NCBI GenBank assembly: GCA_947364965.1
Contig: CANAUU010000013.1
Coordinates: forward strand, 1-15,455
Direction: 5' to 3'
DNA from: an uncultured Candidatus Saccharibacteria bacterium
GTDB taxonomy: Bacteria; Patescibacteriota; Saccharimonadia; Saccharimonadales; Saccharimonadaceae
Length of the DNA stretch: 15,455 bases
Shown piece by piece: positions 1 through 6,151 of this stretch. The notes beneath the pieces were generated by a model that did not search any database, had not been told where the DNA came from, and worked only from the letters and a program-made list of their open reading frames with translations. Made by a program: the position numbers and the translations under genes. Position 1 is the first letter of the stretch. Each line of letters begins with the position of its first letter.

Positions 1-271
1 GCAGTATGCGACCACCGTTGCTATGGCCGAGAGCGATGGCACCGTTGGGAATATTGCGGTCGGCCCAATCCTTATATTCATCAATGGTCCAGACCTTTTT
101 CGACGAAGTAGTGAGACCGGGGACGTTAAGCATTTCAACGACGAGACCCTGTTTCTCGAGGAGCGAAATAGTGCGCTCCCAAGGAGCGACGGTATAAGTC
201 CAGCCATGAATAACGTAAAGCTTCGGGCGGCGGTTGCGCGGGAGTTTCTTGGGGTCGGGGATGCTTGGCAT
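1..271 (-). CDS. Alpha/beta hydrolase, N-terminal part (cut by window edge)
   Basis: The first 90 residues of a protein that continues beyond base 1. It opens with a short basic, proline-rich stretch, then a beta strand running into H22-G23-W24, the usual oxyanion-hole position of small alpha/beta hydrolases. Residues 82-87 read GHSNGG, a nucleophile elbow with Ser84 as the predicted catalytic serine; the Asp and His of the triad would lie outside the window. The start is the ATG at 269-271, preceded by a strong AAGGAGG site 8 nt upstream. It lies 49 nt after the Mur ligase stop on the same strand with no visible promoter, so it is probably co-transcribed with it. Family assignment is good; substrate unknown (RBBP9/YdeN-like small hydrolases are the nearest type I can name). 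No cysteine in the visible part. Confidence 0.8.
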   Translation of the reverse strand, partial: MPSIPDPKKLPRNRRPKLYVIHGWTYTVAPWERTISLLEKQGLVVEMLNVPGLTTSSKKVWTIDEYKDWADRNIPNGAIALGHSNGGRIL

Positions 272-320
272 TAGGCGACCTCCTTGAATTTTGACATGGT
301 CGTAGTGGGAACCTCAAACA

Positions 321-1592
321 TTAGTCTAACCCCCATTTCTGGCGGCGCTTGACGGCAGCGGGCTCGCGACGTGGCAACTTCGCGGCATCGGCGGGGTCAG
401 CTAGCAGCTTCTCGATAATCCACTCGAGGTATTGGCTGCCTTTAAAGACAATGGTTTCTTCCCCGGTAGCGTTAGTTTCGATGAACTTCAGGGCTTTTTT
501 CGGGTCGAGAGTGGTGCGGGCTGGAATGCCAAGCTCTTTCAGGCGGGGAGCGGTGTATTCTTTAGTGCGACGCCCGACGAGGATAACCATTTCTGGACCA
601 GCGTCGGCGATGAGATTAGCGAGTTTATGGTGCTCTTCGCCCTCGATTGAACCCTGATCGACAATGTCGCCAATAACCAGCCACTTATGGCCGGCACGGA
701 GGTTCCTAGTCATTTCGAGGATGGACTGAGCACTGATAAGGTGCGCATTATAGCTGCTGTCGATAAGATTGAGGCCGTTTTTACCCTTGAAATAGCTGCT
801 GCGACCGGGCGGGACGGGCATGGTACTAAAATCAGTGCGGAGCGGGACGCCAAGATAGACCATCAAATCTTCGAGCATGAGTAGCTGAATGGCGATGTCT
901 TTCGGCTGGGGCTGGGCAAAATGGAAGGAAGCGGACTCGAAAATGAAATCAGTGCGGGTCGGATAGACATTGTAGCGTTTGAGTTGTTTCTTGCTCAAGG
1001 CGATGACCTCGGCTTCGATGTTCTTCGTCGCTTCACGCATAGGCTCGGAATCGGCGTCGATATAGACACGTTTTGTCGTGTTCTTTGGAAGAGTGGCGAA
1101 TTCGTGAGCAATGGCGGCGTCGAGAGACTCGAATTTTCCCACTTTGACGTCATTTTCGAACTGGATCGCGTGCGAAAGTCCGAAGGAAACCCAGAGCGTG
1201 ACCTCAGGTTTCAGCCAAGTGGCGAGAAATTCGGTTTCGTGCGGGCGCTCACCGTCGATTTCGACGACATAGAACTCTCCTTTGCGCTGATAATAGAGAG
1301 CCTTGAACGGAGCGAAAAGGAAGAGTTTAATCCAGCGGAGTTTGGAGCCACGCACACCATCCATTCCAAGGAGATCAAAGGCAATGCCGAAAGCGGAGTT
1401 GGCATCATGAGAATAATGCGCGCGGTCACCCAACTCAAACTCAATCATATGAAGAAGCGTGGTCTTGCCAGCGGAACCGGTGACGGCAATAACGCGCGGA
1501 TGCCAGCGTTTGAACGCGAAGTTGGCAAAAAAGCGGAAGTAGCGAGCTGCTACGAAGTAGAACCGTTTTTTGAACCTCATCACTGGTGTCAT
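321..1592 (-). CDS. MurF-like Mur ligase without the usual N-terminal domain
   Basis: A 423-residue ATP-dependent ligase of the Mur family, expected to act in the cytoplasm on a peptidoglycan precursor. Residues 38-45 hold the P-loop (TGSAGKTT, from T38). VVEIDGERPHE at 109-119 matches the MurF motif around the conserved Glu. GRSSYFKGKNG at 263-273 and LIDSSYNAHL at 276-285 match the MurF region that normally reads IDDSYNANP. GDIVDQGS (308-315) and FKGSQYLE (383-390) mark the C-terminal domain. Typical MurF has about 80 to 100 residues before the P-loop for binding UDP-MurNAc; here only about 35 basic, aromatic residues precede it. Adding D-Ala-D-Ala is likely but unproven; another Mur-type amide ligation is possible. 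The ATG at 1590-1592 has no Shine-Dalgarno sequence and sits 6 nt after a TATAAT box, suggesting a leaderless mRNA. No cysteine in the protein. Confidence 0.85.
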   Translation of the reverse strand: MTPVMRFKKRFYFVAARYFRFFANFAFKRWHPRVIAVTGSAGKTTLLHMIEFELGDRAHYSHDANSAFGIAFDLLGMDGVRGSKLRWIKLFLFAPFKALYYQRKGEFYVVEIDGERPHETEFLATWLKPEVTLWVSFGLSHAIQFENDVKVGKFESLDAAIAHEFATLPKNTTKRVYIDADSEPMREATKNIEAEVIALSKKQLKRYNVYPTRTDFIFESASFHFAQPQPKDIAIQLLMLEDLMVYLGVPLRTDFSTMPVPPGRSSYFKGKNGLNLIDSSYNAHLISAQSILEMTRNLRAGHKWLVIGDIVDQGSIEGEEHHKLANLIADAGPEMVILVGRRTKEYTAPRLKELGIPARTTLDPKKALKFIETNATGEETIVFKGSQYLEWIIEKLLADPADAAKLPRREPAAVKRRQKWGLD

Positions 1593-1598
1593 AGGTTC

Positions 1599-1607
1599 AT
1601 TATAGCA
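1599..1607 (-). promoter_or_regulatory. Extended -10 promoter abutting the Mur ligase start
   Basis: On the minus strand this reads TGCTATAAT, an extended -10 element. The hexamer ends 6 nt before the ATG, so the predicted transcription start is the A of the start codon. No good -35 box is visible. Just upstream, 1608-1624 holds a 7-bp inverted repeat (ATAAGTC, gaa, GACTTAT). Confidence 0.6.
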
Positions 1608-1644
1608 TAAGTCTTCGACTTATACTGTAATTGCCTCGCACTCG

Positions 1645-1669
1645 GAAAAACATATAAAATATGTTTTTC
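1645..1669. repeat. Perfect 11-bp inverted repeat between divergent promoters
   Basis: GAAAAACATAT, then AAA, then the exact reverse complement. It lies in the 308-nt gap between the Mur ligase and the divergent 278-residue gene, downstream of the second minus-strand -10 box (1684-1689). It is not a normal terminator because no gene ends here. It could be an operator or a hairpin in a longer Mur ligase leader. Confidence 0.7.
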
Positions 1670-1683
1670 GCTCATTGCTCGTT

Positions 1684-1692
1684 ATTATAGCA
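1684..1692 (-). promoter_or_regulatory. Second extended -10 for the Mur ligase operon
   Basis: Reads TGCTATAAT on the minus strand, preceded by TA exactly like the copy at 1599-1607; the -35 region is weak (TTAAAG at an 18-nt spacing). If used, it gives a leader of about 85 nt that contains the palindrome at 1645-1669. The rest of the 1593-1900 gap holds the plus-strand promoter and leader described separately. Confidence 0.45.
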
Positions 1693-1782
1693 TAGAGTTA
1701 GAGTGGACTTTAAGAAAACGCGGAATTTTTCGTGGCTATCTCTGTTATTTTCGGTGTCCGGGTAAGTTTTGGGCGCCAAATA

Positions 1783-1811
1783 TTGACAAAAACGTTTTGG
1801 TGTGATATAAT
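1783..1811 (+). promoter_or_regulatory. Consensus promoter for the 278-residue gene
   Basis: TTGACA at 1783-1788 and TATAAT at 1806-1811 with a 17-nt spacer: a perfect sigma-70 type promoter. The predicted start is near 1818, giving a leader of about 83 nt with little strong structure. Confidence 0.9.
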
Positions 1812-1900
1812 GGTAAAGAGGAGGTCTGTCTCAGATAAGATAGGCTGAATTGTAATTTTCTTTTTGCTAGAGATTTGTTCATATCAAAGGAGGGATTTTG

Positions 1901-2737
1901 ATGAACAAAAAGACCACAAGGGAGGACGTTGCTAGGCTTTTTCCTGATGCTGATATTAAGGAGAAGGACGGGACGTTCTCGCTGCCCCTGCACAAAAATC
2001 CACCGTGTCTGCGGCTGGTAATCCCTGAGGAGTTGCCGGTCGGGTCAAACGCGACACCGCTGTTGCCGGGCGAGTTCCATATAAACAACTTGCCAGCACT
2101 CTGTGTCGCGCTAGAGACGGAATTTCCGGTCTGGGTCGCGGCTGGACGCTACGCCAATACTAAGGGTGATCCGGAGTTCCATTTCAGGGACTGGAAAGAA
2201 GCAACACAGCTGCTCTTGGTCACGAGATGGGAGTTGATCCCACCCCGGCGAGTTGCCGCTGGCATGGAGTCAGATTTCGCCAAGGAGTACCAGGCGGGCG
2301 CACTGATGCGCTTGACCCCGCCGCAGATGCTGGGGCTGAATCAGGTGCTCCCTTCACTGCCGGCGGAGGCGATGCCGGAACTCGGCTCGGAATCGGGAAT
2401 GGATTTCTGGGTCATTGACCGGATGGACTTCTTTGAGCTGGAACGCAAATTGCTGTCCGAACAACTGCGCCAAGCGACCGTGATAGGTCAGCGAGAACAG
2501 GATGGCGACGCGGCGTACGTAATCTGCAAGCGGATGTTGGAAGACCTGGCGAGAGAAATCGCCAACGACGCGCAGCTTGAAGGCTGGAAGCTGGAGTGCC
2601 ATGATAGCGAGGCTTTCCTGACGATGAAGGATCAGCACGGCAGCGTCCGCGGAGTGAAGGTGCTTTATACGCCGACCTATGTGACTGGCACACAGTGCCA
2701 TGTGAAACGGGGGCGCGAGGGGACGCTGGTGTTTTGA
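1901..2737 (+). CDS. Unknown 278-residue protein
   Basis: I do not recognise this protein. It is predicted to be soluble and cytoplasmic: no signal peptide or membrane segment. It starts MNKKTTREDVARLFPDADIK and has a tryptophan-rich middle. An acidic, Leu-rich, probably helical stretch at about residues 172-230 includes ERKLLSEQLRQ and ICKRMLEDLAREI. The C-terminal part looks like beta strands. It has five cysteines, unlike the housekeeping proteins nearby. The ATG at 1901 is chosen over the TTG three bases earlier because AGGAGGG at 1888-1894 is at ideal spacing. It has its own consensus promoter and terminator, so it is a single-gene unit, divergent from the Mur ligase and convergent with rpsJ. 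Long open frames on the opposite strand (2354-2800, 2412-2693) have no start signals and are treated as shadows. Confidence 0.8.
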   Translation: MNKKTTREDVARLFPDADIKEKDGTFSLPLHKNPPCLRLVIPEELPVGSNATPLLPGEFHINNLPALCVALETEFPVWVAAGRYANTKGDPEFHFRDWKEATQLLLVTRWELIPPRRVAAGMESDFAKEYQAGALMRLTPPQMLGLNQVLPSLPAEAMPELGSESGMDFWVIDRMDFFELERKLLSEQLRQATVIGQREQDGDAAYVICKRMLEDLAREIANDAQLEGWKLECHDSEAFLTMKDQHGSVRGVKVLYTPTYVTGTQCHVKRGREGTLVF

Positions 2738-2800
2738 CGAGGGATGCTGGTGTCTTAAGTTTCCCAGCAACATCAAGACTCTATGGCAACATCCTAGCAA

Positions 2801-2837
2801 AAAGTCCTCGACTTTCGGATCGGGGACTTTTCTTTTA
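2801..2837 (+). terminator. Rho-independent terminator of the 278-residue gene
   Basis: Arms 2801-2812 and 2821-2832 (AAAAGTCCTCGA with TCGGGGACTTTT) around an 8-nt loop, followed by a T-rich run. The single non-Watson-Crick pair is U-G in the plus-strand transcript but C-A in the minus transcript, so it favours plus-strand use. Confidence 0.85.
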
Positions 2838-2903
2838 CGTGCTCCGGATTTCTTTTCTTACATCTTGATAACTCCATGCGGAGAAATCTGCGATGTGCGT
2901 CAA

Positions 2904-2931
2904 GAAAAGCCGGAGCGTTGCTCCGGTTTTC
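2904..2931 (-). terminator. Terminator of rpsJ
   Basis: Stem CCGGAGC / GCTCCGG (2910-2916 and 2920-2926) with a 3-nt loop, starting 10 nt after the rpsJ stop codon and followed on the minus strand by CTTTTC. It shows that rpsJ is transcribed alone. Confidence 0.85.
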
Positions 2932-2936
2932 TTTCC

Positions 2937-3263
2937 TTACATCTTGATTTCAGCGTCGACACCGGCTGGGAGGGCGAGATTCTGAAGCGAATCGATCGTC
3001 TTCGGAGTAGCGTTTGAGATGTCGATGAGGCGCTTGTGAACCTTCATCTCGAAGGCTTCGCCGCCGGTCTTGTAGACGTGTGGGGACTTCACGACGGTGA
3101 AGGTGCTGCGCTTAGTCGGCAGAGGCACTGGACCCGAAACGGTCGCGCCAGTGCGAACGGCGGTATCGACGATTTGTTTGGCGCTCTGATCAATCACGCG
3201 ATGATCATAGGCCTTGAGGCGAATACGGATCTTCAGACCCTCTTCTTTTTTAGCTTCGGTCAT
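2937..3263 (-). CDS. rpsJ: Small ribosomal subunit protein S10
   Basis: A 108-residue S10 protein, a part of the 30S head and a NusG/NusB partner in transcription. Visible family landmarks: [14 protein letters not shown] (residues 12-25), the central loop [20 protein letters not shown] (44-63), and the C-terminal [11 protein letters not shown]. The length is normal, with a lysine-rich N-terminal extension of about eight residues. An AAAGGA site precedes the ATG. It has a consensus promoter about 84 nt upstream and a terminator right after the stop, so it is monocistronic. That is unusual: rpsJ normally heads the S10 ribosomal operon, often directly after tuf. Here tuf is on the same strand but three genes away. 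The leader holds a small hairpin (TAGAC / GTCTA, 3301-3315). No cysteine. Confidence 0.97.
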   Translation of the reverse strand: MTEAKKEEGLKIRIRLKAYDHRVIDQSAKQIVDTAVRTGATVSGPVPLPTKRSTFTVVKSPHVYKTGGEAFEMKVHKRLIDISNATPKTIDSLQNLALPAGVDAEIKM

Positions 3264-3353
3264 TTATTCCTTTCCCTGCCCTATAACCTCAGATGGTCGC
3301 TAGACGGACTGTCTATGAGTTTTTAGGGCAAAATGCTTATACCTTATAGTTCC

Positions 3354-3382
3354 ATTGTATCACACTTGAGGTTAAAAGTCAA
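3354..3382 (-). promoter_or_regulatory. Promoter of rpsJ
   Basis: On the minus strand: TTGACT (3377-3382), 17-nt spacer, TACAAT (3354-3359), with the start near 3347. Its -35 box overlaps the end of the palindrome at 3380-3406. Confidence 0.85.
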
Positions 3383-3406
3383 TAGTTTTCCTCCGGAAAA
3401 CTATTG
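3380..3406. repeat. Perfect 12-bp inverted repeat overlapping the rpsJ -35 box
   Basis: CAATAGTTTTCC, 3-nt loop TCC, GGAAAACTATTG. The arm nearer rpsJ shares three bases with the -35 hexamer. There is no T tract on either side that would make it a standard terminator. It could be a repressor operator, or a hairpin behind the terminator of the 287-residue gene. Confidence 0.75.
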
Positions 3407-3422
3407 CTACTGGGCGGCTGCG

Positions 3423-3454
3423 AAAAGCCCCTGCCAAGAATAGCAGAGGCTTTT
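3423..3454 (-). terminator. Terminator of the 287-residue gene
   Basis: AAAAGCCTCTGC / GCAGGGGCTTTT on the minus strand, with an 8-nt loop. The odd pair is U-G in the minus transcript and C-A in the plus transcript, so it serves the minus-strand gene ending at 3535, about 80 nt upstream. The stretch between holds no further gene that I can see. Confidence 0.8.
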
Positions 3455-3534
3455 AGAAAGGTGAGTTAGCCGGAGGTGAGGGGCTAGAGGTAGAAGTTAT
3501 AGGCAGAGCAGAATCGTCGCTGAGGTCAAGCGCG

Positions 3535-4398
3535 CTAGGTGTTGGCGCGGGCGATAGCAGCAGCATGCGGGTAGAAGGAATCGGTATAATCCTCATAGAC
3601 CTTCGGTAAATCGCTGGTGACGGGGAGAGTGAAGCTGGTGCCGTAGAGCTGGTAATAATCGTCGGAGGGTGGATTGAAACCGAGTGGAGCATTATGGATG
3701 CGGGTGGGGCAACTGCGGGAGTTGATGAGCAGCGGTGCGGTGCCACTCGGGATCAGACCGCCAGTATGAGTGTAGAGATTGAGACTGACGCGGGCGATTT
3801 TATTGGGTCGAAGTTCCGGAAGCCTATGACCGGTGGGGAGCTCGAAATTTACACAGACTGGGAGTTTAGCGGCGCGATTCATCTCCTCGGCGGTACAGGC
3901 GGGTGTGGGAAGGTTCTGGATGTCGGGATGGCTGGCGATCTGTTCCGGGAAAAGGTCATATGCGAGGTCGCAGGGCAGGTGAGCGAAAATCTTTTCTGGG
4001 ATGCGGTTGGTATAGTCCGGCGCCGTGGTGAGCTTGGCGAACATAGAGAAACCATAGAATGGATCTTCTTGCTCGTGCGCGACCGACAGAATCTGCGCCT
4101 GGATAGGGATGGAGCTCTGCCTCAGGAGGAGCGGGCAAATGATCTGTCGCTTCGGCGAGTCCAGCAGCAAACCGGGCAGAACCCGAAGGCGGATTTCGCG
4201 CTTCTCGGTAGGCTGCGCGTCGAGTTTCGGCAGGTTGAGAATGTCGGTGACAAGGAAGACGACGTGATCCATGTCGAGGTGGATGGTGATGCTCGGAGTT
4301 GGGAAGACTTTTTCTGGGCTAAAGATTTTCGGCGGAAACGGGACTTCGGGCGGGATGTGCTTGGTTGTTGAAACAGAGGTTTTCGACAGGTTCGACAT
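3535..4398 (-). CDS. Unknown 287-residue protein
   Basis: I do not recognise this protein. It is predicted to be soluble, with a Pro/Thr-rich N-terminal tail (about residues 1-37), then alternating strands and short helices, starting ITIHLDMDHVVFLVTDILNL (37-56). The C-terminal third is rich in Tyr and Pro (DDYYQLYGTSFTLP). Five cysteines, no signal peptide. The strand choice rests on a good promoter (TAGACA, 17 nt, TATAAT), an AAAGGAGAG site 8 nt before the ATG at 4396-4398, and a matching terminator; the 225-residue open frame on the plus strand (3694-4371) has none of these. The leader of about 50 nt contains a small hairpin (CTACA / TGTAG). It shares a divergent promoter region with the 246-residue gene and is the only unknown single-gene unit here on the minus strand. 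Confidence 0.75.
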   Translation of the reverse strand: MSNLSKTSVSTTKHIPPEVPFPPKIFSPEKVFPTPSITIHLDMDHVVFLVTDILNLPKLDAQPTEKREIRLRVLPGLLLDSPKRQIICPLLLRQSSIPIQAQILSVAHEQEDPFYGFSMFAKLTTAPDYTNRIPEKIFAHLPCDLAYDLFPEQIASHPDIQNLPTPACTAEEMNRAAKLPVCVNFELPTGHRLPELRPNKIARVSLNLYTHTGGLIPSGTAPLLINSRSCPTRIHNAPLGFNPPSDDYYQLYGTSFTLPVTSDLPKVYEDYTDSFYPHAAAIARANT

Positions 4399-4454
4399 GA
4401 TGGCTCTCCTTTCTGGTTGTGGGGTGCGCTACAGATTTTGTAGATATTATCTTA

Positions 4455-4483
4455 ATTATACCACTTTTCGTGTATATTGTCTA
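4455..4483 (-). promoter_or_regulatory. Promoter of the 287-residue gene
   Basis: Minus strand: TAGACA (4478-4483), 17-nt spacer, TATAAT (4455-4460). It lies back to back with the plus-strand -10 box at 4505-4510, so the two genes share a divergent control region. Confidence 0.8.
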
Positions 4484-4501
4484 GGAAATTTGAAGAATGT
4501 G

Positions 4502-4510
4502 TGCTATAAT
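4502..4510 (+). promoter_or_regulatory. Extended -10 promoter of the 246-residue gene
   Basis: TGCTATAAT at 4502-4510. No -35 box at normal spacing (TTGTCT is 22 nt away), so it depends on the extended -10. The predicted start is near 4517. Confidence 0.7.
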
Positions 4511-4516
4511 GGAGGG

Positions 4517-4687
4517 AGAAGGTGTTAGCGAAGAGCTAATAGCTGGGGTTTTGGCGACCCTGGTTCGACTTTGACTGGAGTGGGCTAGCGAAGCTAGGCG
4601 AAGATTTCGACTTGCGACATCTGGCACATTTTGGTTAGGTTGGGCGGTTTTGTTTGGCCTGCTGGGCTATTCCGAAGGAGGGTTGAT
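4517..4687 (+). promoter_or_regulatory. Long structured leader of the 246-residue gene
   Basis: About 170 nt between promoter and start codon, without a good reading frame of its own. It holds several short perfect hairpins: TTAGC / GCTAA near 4524-4538, GGG / CCC just after it, CTAGC-gaa-GCTAG near 4585-4597, and CGAA / TTCG near 4599-4609. The tRNA-like GGTTCGA at about 4562 has no matching T stem. It could control expression by RNA structure; no known riboswitch class is recognised. Confidence 0.45.
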
Positions 4688-5428
4688 ATGGCAAGACAAG
4701 CAATGGCCACAAATCGGCAACGCAGAGGGAGGGGCGAATCGGATTACGCGCTGCGAGTGAGACTGCTTGAGGCGCAAATGAGTCAGCTGATGCTGGAGCA
4801 TTATGGACGAGCGAGCGACCGCGAGCGCTATGACGAACTGCGCCAACGGGCGCGGGCACTGGGCGGCGAGCTGGAGAAAACTTTTTGTTTCGATGAAAGC
4901 GGGAAAGTTCCGGCTGCGATGAACGGTCTGGCGCGGGTTTCTTATCGGCGGCCATACTGGCTAATGCGGGAGGAGCCTGGGTTGATAGCGACTGTGGGCT
5001 ATGACCTACCGCGGCAGTTTGGGCAACTTGAGCTGGCTTTGGTGCGCGATGAGCGAACTTTTCAGCAGAAGGTGCGAAACTTGGCGTATGCCGGCGAGAG
5101 GCCGGTTGCAAGGTTGATGCTCGAGCCGGCACTGGAACCTCGGCTGAAAAAACTGGCGATGGAGGCTGGCGGGAGCTTAGAATTAAAGGCTTATAATGGC
5201 AAAACTTATGCTTATTATTACCGTTATACGCGCCTGAAGACGGCGACGGTCTTTAATTCCCTACTCAAGCACGCGCCGTATCACACGAGCGGCAAGCATC
5301 GCTATACGTTCTGGCTGCCGATTGACTACGTGTTGTTGCGGCAGATGCTGGAGAAGGACGCCGAGATTTATGCGGCGTTGCCGGAAGAGATGCGGCGACC
5401 GGGATACCCGGCGTGCGTCGACGGTTAG
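4688..5428 (+). CDS. Unknown 246-residue basic protein
   Basis: I do not recognise this protein. The N-terminal part is strongly charged and helical (residues about 20-65, including LRVRLLEAQMSQLMLEHYGR), followed by a mixed region and a Tyr-rich stretch (YNGKTYAYYYRYTRLK), then RYTFWLPIDYVLLRQMLEKD near the C-terminus. Rich in Arg and Tyr, with two cysteines, no signal peptide and no membrane segment. Nucleic acid binding is conceivable from the charge but is only a guess. The ATG at 4688 is chosen because a GGAGGG site precedes it at good spacing; the frame stays open upstream to a TTG at 4631, but that part overlaps the ribosome site. It has its own promoter, a 170-nt structured leader and a terminator at 5488-5520. 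Confidence 0.75.
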   Translation: MARQAMATNRQRRGRGESDYALRVRLLEAQMSQLMLEHYGRASDRERYDELRQRARALGGELEKTFCFDESGKVPAAMNGLARVSYRRPYWLMREEPGLIATVGYDLPRQFGQLELALVRDERTFQQKVRNLAYAGERPVARLMLEPALEPRLKKLAMEAGGSLELKAYNGKTYAYYYRYTRLKTATVFNSLLKHAPYHTSGKHRYTFWLPIDYVLLRQMLEKDAEIYAALPEEMRRPGYPACVDG

Positions 5429-5477
5429 CCACGCCGGGTGGTGGCTATTAGTCACTCATCGTTCGCCCACTAGCCAC
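5426..5477 (+). repeat. Alternating TAGCCAC / GTGGCTA repeats after the stop codon
   Basis: TAGCCAC at 5426-5432 (overlapping the stop codon), its reverse complement at 5441-5447, and TAGCCAC again at 5471-5477. The middle copy can pair with either neighbour, giving two mutually exclusive 7-bp hairpins ahead of the terminator. A fourth copy is at 6154-6160. Confidence 0.6.
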
Positions 5478-5520
5478 TGATTATGGCAAAAACTCCCCCG
5501 CGAGATGCGAGGGAGTTTTT
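5471..5520. repeat. Direct-repeat terminator module, copy 1
   Basis: ACTAGCCAC (5469-5477), then AAAACTCCCCCGC and GCGAGGGAGTTTTT. Copy 2 is at 6152-6195. The copies differ by a 12-nt insertion here and by the loop (gagat here, tttaga there). They bracket the 126-residue gene with its promoter and leader. Confidence 0.6.
5488..5520. terminator. Terminator of the 246-residue gene, possibly bidirectional
   Basis: A 13-pair stem of A-rich and T-rich ends around a CTCCC / GGGAG core, loop gagat, T tracts on both sides. One internal pair is C-A in the plus transcript and U-G in the minus transcript, so the minus direction is slightly better, although the nearest minus-strand gene (tuf) already has its own copy. 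Confidence 0.8.
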
Positions 5521-5558
5521 CTAGCGTTTGACAATAGCGCCTCCCGCCATAAATAGTC

Positions 5559-5587
5559 TTGACAAAATATAATATCTGTGATACAAT
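5559..5587 (+). promoter_or_regulatory. Promoter of the 126-residue gene
   Basis: TTGACA (5559-5564), 17-nt spacer, TACAAT (5582-5587). The predicted start is near 5594, giving a leader of about 115 nt that first forms CAGGC / GCCTG (5595-5612) and then the large hairpin at 5642-5694. Confidence 0.9.
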
Positions 5588-5641
5588 GCTAGCACAGGCT
5601 ATTTGATGCCTGTAGTACGTTTTGGTCAGTTGTAGTCAGGT

Positions 5642-5694
5642 TTTATAGATAGGAATAGGTTGGTTCTAAAGAGCCAGTCTATACTATCTATAAA
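5642..5694 (+). promoter_or_regulatory. Large hairpin directly before the ribosome binding site
   Basis: A 53-nt stem-loop: an outer 11-bp perfect stem (TTTATAGATAG with CTATCTATAAA), then ATAG with CTAT, then TGGTTCT with AGAGCCA around a 2-nt loop. Only one base separates it from the GGAGG ribosome site at 5696-5700. Position and strength suggest control of translation initiation. It matches no riboswitch that I recognise. Confidence 0.75.
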
Positions 5695-5708
5695 CGGAGG
5701 TTATTGTG

Positions 5709-6089
5709 ATGGAAAAGTTCACAAAAGCGTACCTGGAGAACATCGCAGCCATGCGGCTGACCCATAAGACGCTGTATCGGCTTGACGATGATCTCATTGA
5801 GCGGCGCTACATCGACACTGTAGCGGAGGTCCTTGACAGGCTGGACGGAAGCCGAGTGGAGCTCTATATGGTCCCCTACGACGACAAGAGCGGGGTTTTC
5901 CTCCAACTGCGCTGCGGTGAGCACAAGTCCGACAAGCTCATCCCCGGCTATCTCTCTGGTGTCCTCGAGTTGGCACCATTCATCGCTGCGTGCGCTGGGC
6001 GGGCCAAGCCCGAGCCGGACAAACTGGAAGAGCTGAAAGGGCGCGTCACCCGACTGGAAGAGCGTGTAGGCATCAAGGGCGAGTCGTAA
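5709..6089 (+). CDS. Unknown 126-residue protein with C-terminal coiled coil
   Basis: I do not recognise this small protein. It starts MEKFTKAYLENIAAMRLTHK with helical character. A central alpha/beta-like part includes RVELYMVPYDD and GVFLQLRCGEHKSDKLIPGY, then a small hydrophobic stretch (LELAPFIAACAG, about residues 86-97). The last 25 residues fit a short coiled coil with heptad-spaced Leu and Val (DKLEELKGRVTRLEERV), which suggests oligomerisation. No signal peptide; two cysteines. The ATG at 5709 is 8 nt from GGAGG; a GTG three bases earlier is too close. The unit has its own promoter, a structured leader and a terminator shared with convergent tuf, and is bracketed by the two terminator-module copies. 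Confidence 0.75.
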   Translation: MEKFTKAYLENIAAMRLTHKTLYRLDDDLIERRYIDTVAEVLDRLDGSRVELYMVPYDDKSGVFLQLRCGEHKSDKLIPGYLSGVLELAPFIAACAGRAKPEPDKLEELKGRVTRLEERVGIKGES

Positions 6090-6151
6090 GCCACAGACTA
6101 TCAAGGACGGCCTGAGCCGCACCACAAACATCGCACCAACTAATACCTGGA

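Noticed and set aside
271..298. Eight-codon frame MSKFKEVA ending in TAATG at the hydrolase start
   Set aside because: Too short, with no ribosome site of its own; the overlap is explained by the Shine-Dalgarno sequence before the hydrolase.
1898..1900. TTG start one codon before the ATG of the 278-residue gene
   Set aside because: The ATG at 1901 has better spacing to AGGAGGG.
4560..4575. GGTTCGA resembling a tRNA T loop
   Set aside because: No pairing T stem, no anticodon arm and no acceptor stem around it.
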